Position numbers and translations under genes: made by a program | Assembly (NCBI GenBank): GCA_948474755.1 | Contig: CAOLHI010000078.1 | Location: 682,001-746,000, forward strand | Source: Ctenosaura bakeri | Lineage: Eukaryota; Chordata; Lepidosauria; Squamata; Iguanidae | Reading direction: 5' to 3' | DNA: 64,000 nt | Shown here: positions 23,605-34,055 of the stretch, piece by piece | How positions within the stretch are numbered: position 1 is the first letter of the stretch | Layout: the number at the start of each line of letters is the position of its first letter | The notes under the pieces: generated by a model | Seen by the model: only the letters and a program-made list of their open reading frames with translations | Database searches by the model: none | Told to the model about the DNA's origin: nothing

Positions 23605-25107
23605 AATGTTACACTAAATGTAAAATGTTATTCACAAGATTAGTTACATTGAAACCGCTAATCCTTTCAACAGACCATGCCATCCAGCTCACTTTTATGG
23701 AAATTACTCATTTGACCAAAGATGGTGCAAGTTGGTCATGGTGCACTATCCCTTTGTGACCAAAAACTAACTTTAACTTTAATCTTAGGACACCCAATGA
23801 GCTTTATGGCCAAGTGGGGGTTTGAATCTGAGTCACCCAAGTCCTGGTCTAACCACAACACCCTCCTAGCAATATGGACACTCAGTGACAAGTTTCACCC
23901 CAAGATACGCACCCCAGATTGGAAATATATGGCTTTTAAAATGTTGTTGGACTGCATCTCTCATCAGTCCTAGTAAGCATTGGCAACAATAAGGAATGAT
24001 GCAGAGGGCCACAAGTTGCCTGTCCCAATATATGCAGCCTTGTGACCACAATTCTACCTTCTCTACAAGTACTGGTTGCATGTCTTTTCAAACTCAGTTA
24101 ATTTGGATCAGTACCACTCAAAGTGGTAGTCCATGGACCTGTGCTTGTCCCCTTAGCTGCTGGCTGCTGGTCCATGGTGAGTTTCCAGGATAGTAGTCCT
24201 CAATGGGCTCAAATATTCTGTTGATCAAGGGGGAAAAAAATTCTGGTTATTCACATCAGATTGTGTAAGCAGCACCAATTTAAATCATGTTTCCATCTGC
24301 TGCGAGATTGGTCCAATAATATGTATGTTACTGCCCAGAGTCCAATTATAATATGTAGATCTGGGAGCTTCCTGAAGTACATTAAACCATTTTGTACTGG
24401 AAACCATGCCTTGGGTAGATGCAAGGGACCAAGAGGCAATGTTAATTGGTTGTATTTTGAAGTGTATTTCATGTGTAAAGAAATGGAATCACAGTTGCTA
24501 TTGAGAGTTTTCTGCCCCTCAGAGGAGATTGTGCTAACCATTGCAGCTCTACATAGCACTGCATTGGCTTTGTTTCCCCACACACAGTGATGAACATTCT
24601 AGGAGATTATTTTGCAACGCTACTCAGCCTCTTAAAGCTCTAGGACACGGCAGCCTTTCAAGCTGAGTTCTCTCCCGGGAACCAGGCAAAGCACTTACCA
24701 GCTGAAGTGATGTTCAGGAAAATCAGTAATATTTATTCTGCCTGTAAGGTTAAGCCTGTGTAAATTAGTTGCTCCGCCAACAAAAGACTTACATACCTGA
24801 TCAATATCATAACAGCTTTCTGATTTGCAATATGTGGACCTGAATTATTGAACACAGTTCCTCAGCTTGAAGTAGAATGTTTGGGTACTTTTCATTCAAC
24901 CTACTTTAGCTGCAACACAGCCTAGAAAAGTGTTGATTTAATGCTCACTGGTGGCCATTGATGCCCTGCAGCAACAACGAGGTCACATCTATACTAAGTA
25001 GATTTGAATTAATTGGTGCTCTGTGTAGAACCAATAAGGACTTGGTTCTAGTGCTTGGCCTTTTAAAGCCACTGAACAAAAACTGGAGGAGAAGCAATAT
25101 CCCATCT
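23605..25107. other. Mostly unassigned sequence
   Basis: A dispersed-repeat remnant lies near 23935-23985 (ATGTTGTTGGACTGCATC). The overlapping opposite frames at 24251-24590 have no recognisable motif and probably reflect chance. Confidence 0.4.
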
Positions 25108-25340
25108 ATGGCAACAGCAGCAAGGATAATTTATGCTAAATATTGGAAAAGTAAGAGAATACCTCATCTCAGTGAATGGATGAATAAATTAACTTAAATT
25201 AATGGAGCTTGCAGAAATGGACAAATTATATTAAAAGGGAATTCAATAGAATCATATTTAAGATGGAAACCTTTCACGGAATATGTAAGGAAAAAGAAAG
25301 GAGATTTAATGGTTGGTGGATTTGATTTATAATAGGTATA
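25108..25340 (+). mobile_element. Inverted L1 3' segment
   Basis: This plus-strand segment begins with 47 bases identical, in reverse complement, to 25407-25453 and continues into L1 ORF2p C-terminal sequence (AARIIYAKYWK, then SEWMNKL and WKPFTEYV) and 3' UTR-like DNA. The adjoining minus-strand L1 stops just where this piece begins, so it looks like the same element's 3' end flipped, with a 47-bp inverted duplication. An independent plus-strand L1 fragment is the alternative. Confidence 0.6.
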
Positions 25341-25610
25341 AAAGGTAAATACATGAGTGGGTTTTAATTTGACAAGAAGAGCAATGAGAAGATAGATTGT
25401 AGGAAGTTACTTTTCCAATATTTAGCATAAATTATCCTTGCTGCTGTTGCCATATTTCTTATCAAATCTTTGTATTGACTTTCTCCATTATCTAATAGAT
25501 CTACCATATTAAGAAGAAACAGTTCTGGTCAGAATATAATTTTTATCTTCAAAATCTTTTGCATAAATTTCCAAATTTTTAACCAATATTTTTTTAGCTT
25601 TAATACATTG

Positions 25611-26903
25611 TCACCACATATGGAAAAATGAACCTTCATGATGTTTACATTTCCAACATCGACTGCTTCCCTTTTTATATATTTTAGCCAGTTTGCTAGG
25701 CGTCAAATACCATTTATATATCATTTTGTAAAGATTTTCTTTCAAATCATTAGATTTAGTAAATATCAACCCTCTCACCCAAATTTCTTCCCATTGGTCT
25801 AATTCAATAGTGTGATCTATCCGCTGAGCCCAATATACCATACTTACTTTTATTTGTTCTTCCTCTGTATTCATCTTCAATAATAATAACAAAATGCAAA
25901 TATTTGTTTCACAACCATGAATGTGAAGGGAGAGGTGAAAATTCCAGTATTTTTATTGTTCATGCCATTTTTTAAAATGATATTAAAAACTGCACAGTGG
26001 AAAAAAAGATGTGGGAAAGAATAACCAAAGGCAATGAGATCGGCAACTTCCACATTAGTGGGGAATCCATTCTGGGTTTGAGTCTGAACTTTAAAGGAAC
26101 TATCCAAGTGCTGAACCTTACTTTGTGGTCAGGTTCAGCACCTTGGAATAAGTTATTTAAAGTTGGGGTTAAGACACAGAGCAGATTTGCTACCCTATGA
26201 CATGGAAGCCCACACATGGTCAAAGAGTAGCTGTTAGAACCTTCCCTGTAACCAAAATCTAAAGTATTTGGCGTTATTTTAGCCAACAAAGCAGGCAATT
26301 AAAATGGGATGACTCGTCTTCAATAATAACTTCAATACCTTTGAGATTAAATGTGTTTCCTCTGCACATATTAATTTTGCAAATTCATTCTTACTACTCT
26401 CAAAACCGTACTTTTATTATCATCTTTAAGTTTCTCATTTAATTGATAATATGATAACCACTGTACCTCGTATCCTTCCCTTTTCAGATCTTGCAACACT
26501 TTCATCTTCCAATTATTTCATCTTGTACTAAATCATTATATTTCAACCACATTTTTTGACTTCCCATCTCTCTCCTATAAAAAGCCTCTTGTGGTGACAC
26601 TCAACCTGGGATTTTTAAGCCAAACCTACTCTTATATTTTACCCAAATTTTTAAGATCGATCTTCTTATAATATGGTTATTAAATCCAGCATTCACTTTT
26701 ATCTTTCCATACCACAGATAAACATGCCAACCGAATTTCAATTTGTTGCCCTCTAATTCCAATAACCTTTTGTTTTCCAATGTCACCCACTCCCTAATCC
26801 ATGTCAGGCATGCAGCTTCAAAATATATCCTCAAATCTGGAACCCCAAGTCTCTCTTTAGCATCTATTAATATTTTCCATTTTATTCCAGGTTTTTTTCC
26901 CAA
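25611..26903 (-). pseudogene. L1 ORF2 C-terminal region, split by an insertion
   Basis: 26903-26601 has ERLGVPDLRIYFEAACLTW, matching the conserved post-RT block. 25892-25611 holds the Cys/His motif (Cys79, Cys82, His91 of that frame; CWKC...SFFHMW). Between them 25887-26316 is foreign and bounded by 13-bp duplications. Confidence 0.88.
25887..26316 (-). mobile_element. 430-bp non-autonomous retroposon inserted in L1
   Basis: Flanked by a perfect 13-bp duplication, TCTTCAATAATAA (25874-25886 and 26317-26329), and located where the L1 C-terminal frame is interrupted. A core of CTTTAAAGTTCAGACTCAAACC with GGTTCAGCACTTGGATAGTTC (minus strand) recurs at about 33165-33335, 48833-48985 and 63480-63665. 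A duplication this long points to L1-type retroposition. The family is unknown to me; it has no evident tRNA or 5S head. Confidence 0.7.
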
Positions 26904-26931
26904 CCCATAAAAATTTCTAGATTTCTTTATG

Positions 26932-27963
26932 TCAATTTTTAAATACAGTATTCAAAAAGATAATAGGAATTGTCTGGAAGAGATATGTTAATTTGGGCAA
27001 CATCAACATTTTAATTACTGAAATCCTTCCAAATAAGGAAATGTTTATTTTCTCCCATCTTCTTAAATCCCCTTTTATACTCTCCCATGTTTTAACATAA
27101 TTATTTTCAAAAAGTTGCTGGTTCTTTGTTGTTAATATTATCCCTAAATATTTAATCTCCTTTACAATCTCGAAGCCAGATTTGTTATGTAATTCCTCTT
27201 CTTCTTTATTACTCATGTTCTTAGTCAATATCTTAGTTTTATCCACATTGATTTTAAAGCCAGTGACTTTCCCATATTCCTTAATCGTCAATAATAATGA
27301 TTCTATACTATTGTTTGGCTCTTCTAAAGTAAAAACTAAATCGTCAGCAAAGGCCTTAAGTTTAAATTCTGCTCCCTTTATTTTTTTTCCTTGTATACTC
27401 TTATTATCTCTAATTGTTCTATTCAAACATTCTAATATCAGAATAAATAACAGAGGTGAAAGAGAGCAGCCTTGTCTTGTTCCTTTTTCTATATCAATAT
27501 ACTCTGATAAATTCCCATTTATACTAATTTTAGCTTTTTGTAAAGAGTATATCGCTCTAATCCACTTTACAAAGTTGTTACCAAAATCCATAGCCTCTAA
27601 GATTTTTATCATAAATAACCAATTTACATTATCAAAAGCTTTTTCCGTATCAATAAATATTAATGCCCCTTTTATCTGATTATGGTAGTTTAAATATTCT
27701 ATTATATCAAGTATTGTTCTTGTGTTGTTCCTAATGTATCATCTTGTTAAAAAACCATTTTGGTCTTCATGTATAATATCTTGTAAGCAGATTTTTATCC
27801 TATTTGCCAAAATCAATGTAAAAATGTTATAATCTACATTTAAAAGTGATATCAGCCTATAATTCTTAGCTGACAATACATCTTTGTCTTCTTTTGGCAA
27901 TGATACAATATTTGCTTCCCTCCAACTCTCTGGAATTTTCTGATTTGTTAAAATTCTGTTCAT
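26932..27963 (-). pseudogene. L1 reverse transcriptase domain, disrupted
   Basis: Two open pieces cover the domain. 27963-27739 has IPESWREANIVSLPKEDKD and NYRLISLLNVDY, the N-terminal RT blocks. 27612-26932 has GTRQGCSLSPLLF, the catalytic FADD box in LKAFADDLVF, GFKINVDKTKIL and IKYLGIILT. These are the L1-clade RT motifs for target-primed reverse transcription. Stops and a frame break between 27739 and 27612 inactivate it. Confidence 0.92.
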
Positions 27964-28059
27964 AATTTTCTGTAACTGCTTTTCCAGTTTTTTTTTATAA
28001 AATACTTTTTAGTACAGGGCTGGGCAATTTGTTTCCCTTCAATTGTTTAATTGCATCCC

Positions 28060-28800
28060 TTATTTATTTGCATCCCTTATTTCATCTGTGGAGATCTCTC
28101 TGTTTAGACTATCTCTTTGAATTTCTGACAGTTTTGGAATTTTGTATTCCCTAATATATTTTTCTATCTGAGAATCACTCACTTCCTTTTTTTTATATAA
28201 CGCTTGAAAATAATTATGAAATACCTTAGATATTTCTTTTTCATTGGCGATTATTCTATCTCCTTGCTTTAATTTCATAATCAATCTTTTAACTCTCTCT
28301 TTTCTCACTCTATATAATAGCCATCTTCCTGGTTTATTACCATATTCAAAATTCTTTTGTTTTATGTAATTTAATTTTTTCTTTATTTCATCTATCATTA
28401 TCATTGCTATTTGTTTTTGCAATATTATTATTTGATTCTTAATCCCATCATTTACTGGATTCTTAAGTAGTTCTAATTCTTTCTTTTTAATCTCCTTAGA
28501 GATTTCGTTTATCTTTTCCTGTTTCTTTCTTTTCCATTCATTATTTAATTTCATGAGAGTCCCTCTTATTATCACTTTTCCTGCATCCCATACTATCATT
28601 TCATCTACCCCTTTGTCCATATCAAATGCAAACTATTCCACAAGTATTTCTTTATATTTCTCTACTACTTTTTCATTACATAATAAGGTTTTGTTCAATC
28701 TCCATTTATAACTTTGACATCTTTTTTCAAACAATACTATAACCGGATTATGATCTGATATTGTTTTGGGTAATATCTCTATTTTCCCTATATTTTTACT
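28060..28800 (-). pseudogene. L1 ORF2 endonuclease end and linker
   Basis: The distal part carries the SDHNPV motif, the last conserved block of the APE-type endonuclease that nicks target DNA. A stop near 28620 is followed by a 186-codon lysine-rich stretch (28620-28060), the linker before the RT domain, with PGRWLLYRVRKERVKRLI and QRDSLNREIS matching the usual L1 pattern. The frame ends at 28060 just before the RT domain. Confidence 0.8.
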
Positions 28801-28804
28801 TTCC

Positions 28805-29240
28805 AGTTCGGCGAAGAATGGGCAAAGATGGCAGAGAGATCGCGCTTAGTGCTTTGATCCCCGCCGAGCAATAGCAGCGGCAATCCGCAGGTATACAAGA
28901 TATAGAACCTGCAAGGGGGTGCCCAGGATCTAGGGACACCTAAAGAACCCTGAATGGACTGTGAAAGCCCCAGCTGATTGCCGTTTGAGAAGAACGACAA
29001 TCACGGAGGTGACAGTATGGAAGCGGAGCCGCCATTCTACCAAAGGGCAAAGAAAACTCTTCTCTTCGCCCACATTGCATAAGTCCGCTGAACCTCTTGA
29101 GATTAATGAGTGAGTGATACTATTTAAATAATTAAAATCAAGAAGATTTTGTCTGTCTGTTGGAACAATACCTCTATTGTTGAATGCTTGTTTTGATATT
29201 GATTTTCTCTGCTGTTTTTTTTTTTTTTTACAAACTAGAG
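28805..29240 (+). promoter_or_regulatory. L1 5' UTR, proximal part
   Basis: Non-coding leader with CAAAGATGGCAGAGAG at about 28813-28828, placed like the YY1 site at the start of the human L1 5' UTR, and GGAGCCGCCATTC near 29020. It would hold the internal Pol II promoter. It is separated from the rest of the leader by SPIN. Confidence 0.55.
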
Positions 29241-29336
29241 CAGTGGTTCTCAACCTTCCTAATGCCGCGACCCCTTAATACAGTTCCTCATGTTGTGGTG
29301 ACCCCCAACCATAAAATCATTTTTTTTATTTTTTTA

Positions 29337-29360
29337 TTTGTTAGGTAGTTAGTTAGTTAT
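29337..29360. repeat. (TTAG)n short tandem repeat
   Basis: TTAGGTAGTTAGTTAGTTA inside the SPIN element. Confidence 0.7.
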
Positions 29361-29794
29361 TTCCAACATCAAATAGATTGGAAACACTGCCCTAAATCAC
29401 TACTCTGGATAGACTTCTAATGCCTAAAAACTGGTAACTCTCCCCCCTTTTTTTAAGCACAGAAAGTGTCCATCAATGCCAGAATTAAGGCAGTAGTTCT
29501 AGTTCTGAACGTTGGGTTTCCACAGTTCAAAAAGCCAGTCACTCCCAAAGGCAATGCCGAAACAGCCCACATTTTACACGAGGCACAGGGAGGAAAGGAC
29601 AGGGAGAGAGGAAAGATGGCGGCGGCATAAGCAGACGTGTTTTGTTTCACTCCCTCCCTCCCTTAAAGGGAGTGCGGACGCTAAACATACAAAAAGCGAG
29701 GAATGCAAGACAGTCAGGGCGAAGAACACAACACGTGCATGTGGCAAGCACCAAGAGTCCACGCACAACAAAAGTGAGAGGAGAAAGTCATGCT

Positions 29795-29878
29795 GGCTAT
29801 TTCTGCACTAGACTGTTATAGCACTACTATTCCACTTTCACCATACTATGGAATCCTGGGGTTTGCAGTTTGAACCCC
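29795..29878 (+). mobile_element. Foldback MITE, family H1, half copy nested in SPIN (copy 9)
   Basis: Only the left half is present: GGCTATTTCTGCACTAGACTG, CTATTCCACTTTCACCATAC and GGGGTTTGCAGTTTGAACCCC. The right arm is missing. Confidence 0.8.
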
Positions 29879-30234
29879 AGTGCAGGGGTCTCAGAAGCAC
29901 TGATCCCATTGACTGTGAGGCCACCTTCTTTTAAAAGGGGGGCAGGATTGAGGAGCGGCGACCCCTGTGAAATGGTCGTTCGACCCCCAAAGGGGTCCCA
30001 ACCCCCAGGTTGAGAACCACTGAACTAGAGGCTTTTAGTCCCCTAGCCAGCAGGGATGTATTTTTTTCCTGTTGATGTTGCTGTGTCTGTGGTCGTTTTT
30101 CTTTCTTTTTATTCTTGAAAATATAGAATTAAATCTTGGGAATATGTAGTTGGAAAAACCCTTACAAGTCCTTGAAAGAGATTTACATGGAATGATTTTT
30201 TTTCCTTATGCTTTTTGAGCTTTCCTTTTACTTG

Positions 30235-30265
30235 TTTTTTTGTTTGTTTGTTTGTTTGTTTGTTT
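30235..30265. repeat. (TTTG)n microsatellite
   Basis: TTTG units in the L1 leader; a second run lies at about 30585-30610. Confidence 0.85.
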
Positions 30266-30851
30266 TTTGTTCCTCTGTGGTTACTAAAGAATTTAAAGCA
30301 TTTTGATAAGGAGCAAAACACCTCGATATGAGAATTGAAGAGAGAGGAATCTAAACTTGTAAACAACAAGCTTTTGTATACTGAAATTAATTACTTACTT
30401 GCTGAAAGCAAGTGGCTCCTCTCTCCTAACTGGATTAGAGGTGTTGAGTCTGTAGAGAGTACTGAGTCCTTGAAAACGCTGATAAATGGCCACACATTTC
30501 TCTCTCTCGCTTTCCTCTGGACTTTTTTTTTTATTGTAACCCAGAGGTATTTTGGACTAGAGATCTATGATTTGGGGAGGAGGGGTTGTTTGTTTGTTTG
30601 TTTGTTTTTCCTTTTTGATTCCATGGAAGATTTTTTTTGATTTTGTGGAAAAGTCTTTTTTTGCTCTCTTCTAAGGTCTTTACTGAGGAATTTTCCTGGA
30701 TCTTTGGATTTGTGGCTTTGTAGACTTTTTTTTTTTCCCTATGGATTTTTGGGCTTGAAAAATAAAAGAGACTATTTCTGCTGTGCTTTGTTTTGCCCTG
30801 CCTTTTTGCGCAAGAACAGGGATAAAGTAAATCTCCCCCCTTTTTCTCAAG

Positions 30852-31110
30852 AAAAAGATAAAAGATTGGAGGAAGAAGGAAGAGAGTGAAGACAGAAGGA
30901 AGAAGGACAGAAGGAGAACGGAAGGAAAGAGGGAAGGAATTGAAAGGAAGAAAGGGAAAGAAAGCAGGACAGTAACAGAAAAGAGAAAAGAGAAGATAAA
31001 TCAAGAGAGTCTAAGTAAGTAGATGAAGGTTGGAGGAGTTGAGAGAGTATGATAAAAGGAGGTGTGCAGAAGAAGATGAGGAAGAAGAAGGAGGAGGAGG
31101 AGGAGGAGGA
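30852..31110 (+). repeat. Polypurine tract in L1 leader
   Basis: About 250 bases almost entirely A and G on the plus strand, ending in a GAAGAAGGAGGAGG run just before ORF1. The opposite-strand Ser/Phe/Leu-rich frame is a by-product. Such tracts can form triplex or H-DNA. Confidence 0.75.
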
Positions 31111-31159
31111 AAGTCCAGGGAAGGTGAGAGAAGAAGGCTGGGATAAGAGGAAAGGAAAG

Positions 31160-31977
31160 ATGACACGTGTCAAAACAAGATCCAAAGGAACCAAAACTTC
31201 ACAAACACAACCTGGAAGAGCCTCAATAAAGAAAGTGTCCCCTTCTATATGAGAAAATTTATGGAAGAGATGCTGGATTTCAGGAAGGAAACAAGACAGA
31301 CACTAGAAGATTTGAATATAAAGTTCAATACAATGCAAGCACTCGTAACACAAGTCAAGAAGGATATTAAAGAAAATAAAGAGGAAATTCAGTATCTGAA
31401 GAGAGAAACAAAAGACTTAAACAAAGAATAAGAAAGACAACTAGATTGGCAAGCATTAATGGAACAGAGAGAGAAGGAATCTTGGCTAAGATTTAGAGGT
31501 GTGATAGAAACTCTGAATGAAAACACAAGGAAGAAAATAATGGAAGAGCTGGCAAAGAGTCTTGACTGCAGTGAAGACTTCCTAGAGATGGAAGTGGATC
31601 GTATTTATAGAATTAGTTCCCTAACTTCAAAAAGGAAAAATCTTCCAAGAGACTTAATTGTACAGTGTGTAAGAAAAACAATAAGAGATAAGATCCTGGA
31701 GGTACATTATAACAAAGGAATCCAGATCGATGGGAAACCAATAATAATGTTGAAGGAAGTACCAGCACAATTATTGAAGAAGAGAAAGGACTATATCTTT
31801 CTGGTGGATGTCCTAAAAAGGGAAGAAATTCTTTTTAGTTGGGATAAACTTGAGGGGGTCAATCTCACCTACAAAACGGAAAAATATAGAATAAACACGA
31901 TAGAGAAAACCACAGAATTCCTGAAAAAATTAAGGAACTTCGAAAAATACCCAAGAATCAAGGAGAAGATAACCTAG
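31160..31977 (+). pseudogene. L1 ORF1 (RNA-binding chaperone), two lesions
   Basis: L1 ORF1p is the trimeric RNA-binding protein of the L1 particle. The likely start is the ATG at 31160 (MTRVKTRSKG, basic). A frame change follows near 31249. Then comes a heptad-rich coiled-coil segment (31261-31428), an in-frame TAA at 31429-31431 and the RRM-like and C-terminal domains (31459-31977). The latter show WLRFRGV, DRIYRI, PRDLIVQC and LKEVPAQLLKKRKDY, the conserved ORF1p blocks. With one shift and one stop it is not functional as it stands. Confidence 0.87.
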
Positions 31978-32329
31978 AATTAAACGACAGTGACTCTACA
32001 GAAGAAGATCTGAACAAAGACCTAAAACAAGATGATAGAGAAAGGAAAGACACAGGAAAAAGGAAACCTTCTTGATCTGGAAATCTCAGACAAGGAATAG
32101 AAGACAGGAGAAGGAAAACAACAACAATAAAAGACTAAATAAGTAGGTGGTGTGATTTACTGGGATAGGAAGTTTGGAAATAAGAGGGTAAAGGAAAGTT
32201 GAAAGAGGGGTGCTCAAGACTGAGCACAAAGAAAGAATTGAGAATTAATTATATTTGTATTTATATCTACATTTATATAAATAGTGGGATAATTGTAAAA
32301 AGTTATGTCTAAACTACCTGGAATTTTTA

Positions 32330-32410
32330 CATATATACATATAATTGCATATATACATATATAGAGAGAGAGATATAGAGATATATATACACACACACAT
32401 ACATATATAG
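32330..32410. repeat. AT/AC/AG-rich simple sequence
   Basis: Alternating ATATACAT, GAGAGA and (CA)n runs between ORF1 and ORF2 of the plus-strand L1. Confidence 0.85.
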
Positions 32411-32412
32411 AA

Positions 32413-33157
32413 ATGGAAAGTCTTACTTGGAACGTGAAAAGTTTGAATTAATTAAAAAAGCATAAATTAATATTTCATTATTTACAAAAACTATAAAATT
32501 AGATTTAATATGTCTTCAGGAAATAAGGATTAAAGATAAGTACGTGAAACCGTTGACAGAAAAAAGCTAGGAGAAGAATTTGTGTCAGTCGGTCCAAATT
32601 AAAAAAAAATGGAGTAGTTTTATATGCCAAGCCACATCTGGAGCCTAAATTGGTGTTTACAGATAAGAAAGGAAGATATGTAGGAGTTGAAATTAAGATA
32701 AATAACTATAAAATATTGGTAGTAGGAATATATGCTCCAGTAACAGAAAAGAATTCATTTTATAAAAAATTAAAGGAGGTATTATTAGAAGTTAATTATG
32801 GTCATTATTGTTTGTTAGGAGACTTTAACGGGGTGGTAGACCCATATATGGATAGGTTGTCGACTAATTAAGAGAAATCAAGGTGAACTAGTGAAATAAT
32901 TTTTTGAGTTAGTTGAAGAATTGCAGGTAACTGATGTCTGGAGGTTAAAGGAAGGAAATAGAAGAGAATTTACTTTTAACTCTAATGTTCATAATTCATA
33001 CTCCACAATTGATATGGTATGGGTTTCAAATCTTGCCAATTTTAAAGCTATGCATTGTGAAACAAAATTTACTGAAAATTCAATGGAACAGCATGTGGCA
33101 ATTATAAATATCAGTTTACATTGGAAAGCAGATTATCTTATGTCCAATAGTGTTTAG
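32413..33157 (+). pseudogene. L1 ORF2 N-terminal endonuclease domain, disrupted
   Basis: Starts at ATG 32413 with MESLTWNVKSLN, the usual L1 ORF2 start, where the Asn belongs to the APE-like active site. Next are a degenerate LICLQEIRIK block (catalytic Glu), VVGIYAP, LLGDFNGVVDPYMDR (Asp/Asn pair) and STIDMVWVS (Asp). The terminal Ser-Asp-His is altered to EQH. Stops occur near 32449, 32567 and 32869. The domain nicks DNA at T/A-rich sites in active L1s; this copy is dead. Confidence 0.85.
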
Positions 33158-33164
33158 TGGCTCC

Positions 33165-33335
33165 AGTGTCAGTGGGATGGTGAAGTCACTCCTGGTTTTA
33201 ACCTGAACTTTAAAAAAAACTGTCCAGGGTGCTGAATCCTATGCTTAAAATTGGCTTAGTACCTTATATATTTCCTTTAAAGTTTGAACTGAAGCCCAGA
33301 ACAGATTCACTGTTCTACTGACAATAGAGGGCCAC
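33165..33335. repeat. Dispersed repeat with CTTTAAAGTTTGAACTGAA core
   Basis: GTGTCAGTGGGATGG...TTTAAAGTTTGAACTGAAGCCCAGA...CTACTGACAAT. Same family as the 25887-26316 insertion. It directly follows the truncated L1 end at 33157. Confidence 0.55.
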
Positions 33336-33679
33336 CACCAACTCCTGTTTGTGTTTAGAAAAAAAAGGTTACTCAATTTAGCCTCCTGTGCAAAACCAGA
33401 GAGTACCATATGCAGAAAGCAAGTAGATCCAGAAATGTACCTACAAAGCAAATGGCACCAGATGATCCAAGTAAGCAATCTGATGCCTAAAGGTCGTAGA
33501 AGTCAGGGGGAGTGTGTTTGACCCCCCAATAAACTGTTTGCTTTCCTACACTGAGAGATTTCCTCAGATGTATGTGCTTCATATATGGTCCAAGCAGTCT
33601 GAGAGACCTGTCTTCCTGTATGGGCCTGCCCGGTTCCTGAGGCACCCAGGAGAGGCCCTTGTTTCAGTCCAGCCACTGT
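33336..33679. other. Unassigned sequence
   Basis: No feature recognised between the dispersed repeat and the LINE 3' end. Confidence 0.4.
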
Positions 33680-34055
33680 CATAGGTAGGGTTGGTGGGTA
33701 CATAAGAGAGGGCCTTCCTCTCAGCGGCTGCCTCTAAGCTCTGGAACTTCCTCCCTAAAGGAGCTAGAACGGCTCTCTCTTTACTGTCCTTCTGCCAGCA
33801 GGCAAACTCTTTTTTCATTCCAAGAGGCTTTTAGAACAGAAGGAAATGACTTTTAAGAGGCTCCCGTATTTTTTTAAATTGTACTATTTTTTATTGCTTT
33901 TTTTATTGTCATGTTAAAATATATGCTTTAATACTGTTAACAGTTTGATTCTGTTTTAATGATGACTTTTTGTATGTTTTTACATGCTGCAGTCATGTTA
34001 ATTTGTAACCCATCTTAAGTCCCAGGCTGAATCTAGATGGGCAAAATAATGCAAC
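33680..34055 (+). mobile_element. LINE (L2/CR1 group) 3' end
   Basis: 33707-33815 encodes RAFLSAAASKLWNFLP followed by LSLLSFCQQANSFF, the end of the RT polyprotein of L2-like LINEs (usual form RAFS.AAP.LWN.LP). An A/T-rich 3' UTR follows, ending in TCTAGATGGGCAAAATAAT. 5'-truncated. Confidence 0.65.

Larger units (their letters stand above)
25407..28800 (-). mobile_element. Minus-strand L1 (ORF2 from endonuclease end to C terminus)
   Basis: Reading right to left, the L1 starts within the endonuclease domain just before an SDHNPV block (about 28750). It runs through the ORF2 linker, reverse transcriptase and C-terminal Cys/His region. It is interrupted at 25887-26316 by a younger retroposon. 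The frame is broken by many stops and shifts. At 28800 it abuts the 5' end of a plus-strand L1, and at 25407 its 3' end switches to the opposite strand. Confidence 0.88.
29241..30022 (+). mobile_element. SPIN (Space Invaders) hAT transposon, non-autonomous
   Basis: Left end CAGTGGTTCTCAACCTTCC...GCGACCCCTTAATACAG...GTGGTGACCCCCAACCATAAAAT and right end GACCCCCAAAGGGGTC...AGGTTGAGAACCACTG match the published SPIN consensus. The 16-bp TIRs are identical. A perfect 8-bp hAT duplication, AACTAGAG, flanks it (29233-29240, 30023-30030). The ~450-bp interior does not look like SPIN and includes AAGATGGCGGCGGC and a partial H1 MITE (29795-29878). SPIN elements are known for horizontal transfer among tetrapods, including Anolis. 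Confidence 0.93.
28805..33157 (+). mobile_element. Plus-strand L1, 5' half (5' UTR, ORF1, endonuclease)
   Basis: Starts with a GC-richer 5' UTR containing CAAAGATGGCAG close to the 5' end, runs through ORF1 (31160-31977) into the ORF2 endonuclease, and stops at 33157 with RT missing. It is split at 29241-30022 by a SPIN element. LINEs are rarely truncated at the 3' side, so the missing RT needs an inversion or deletion to explain it; see the junction with the minus-strand L1 at 28800. Confidence 0.85.

Noticed and set aside
23205..23643. Long overlapping frames over 23.2-23.6 kb as genes
   Set aside because: They coincide with a GC-rich H3 MITE; copies at 47310 and 55829 do not keep the frames.
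30531..31194. Ser/Phe/Leu-rich minus-strand frames
   Set aside because: Antisense of the L1 polypurine tract; no independent coding signal.
28640..33157. Firm call of a single twin-primed L1
   Set aside because: The geometry fits, but the overlapping endonuclease segments differ too much to be the same copy; left as an open question.
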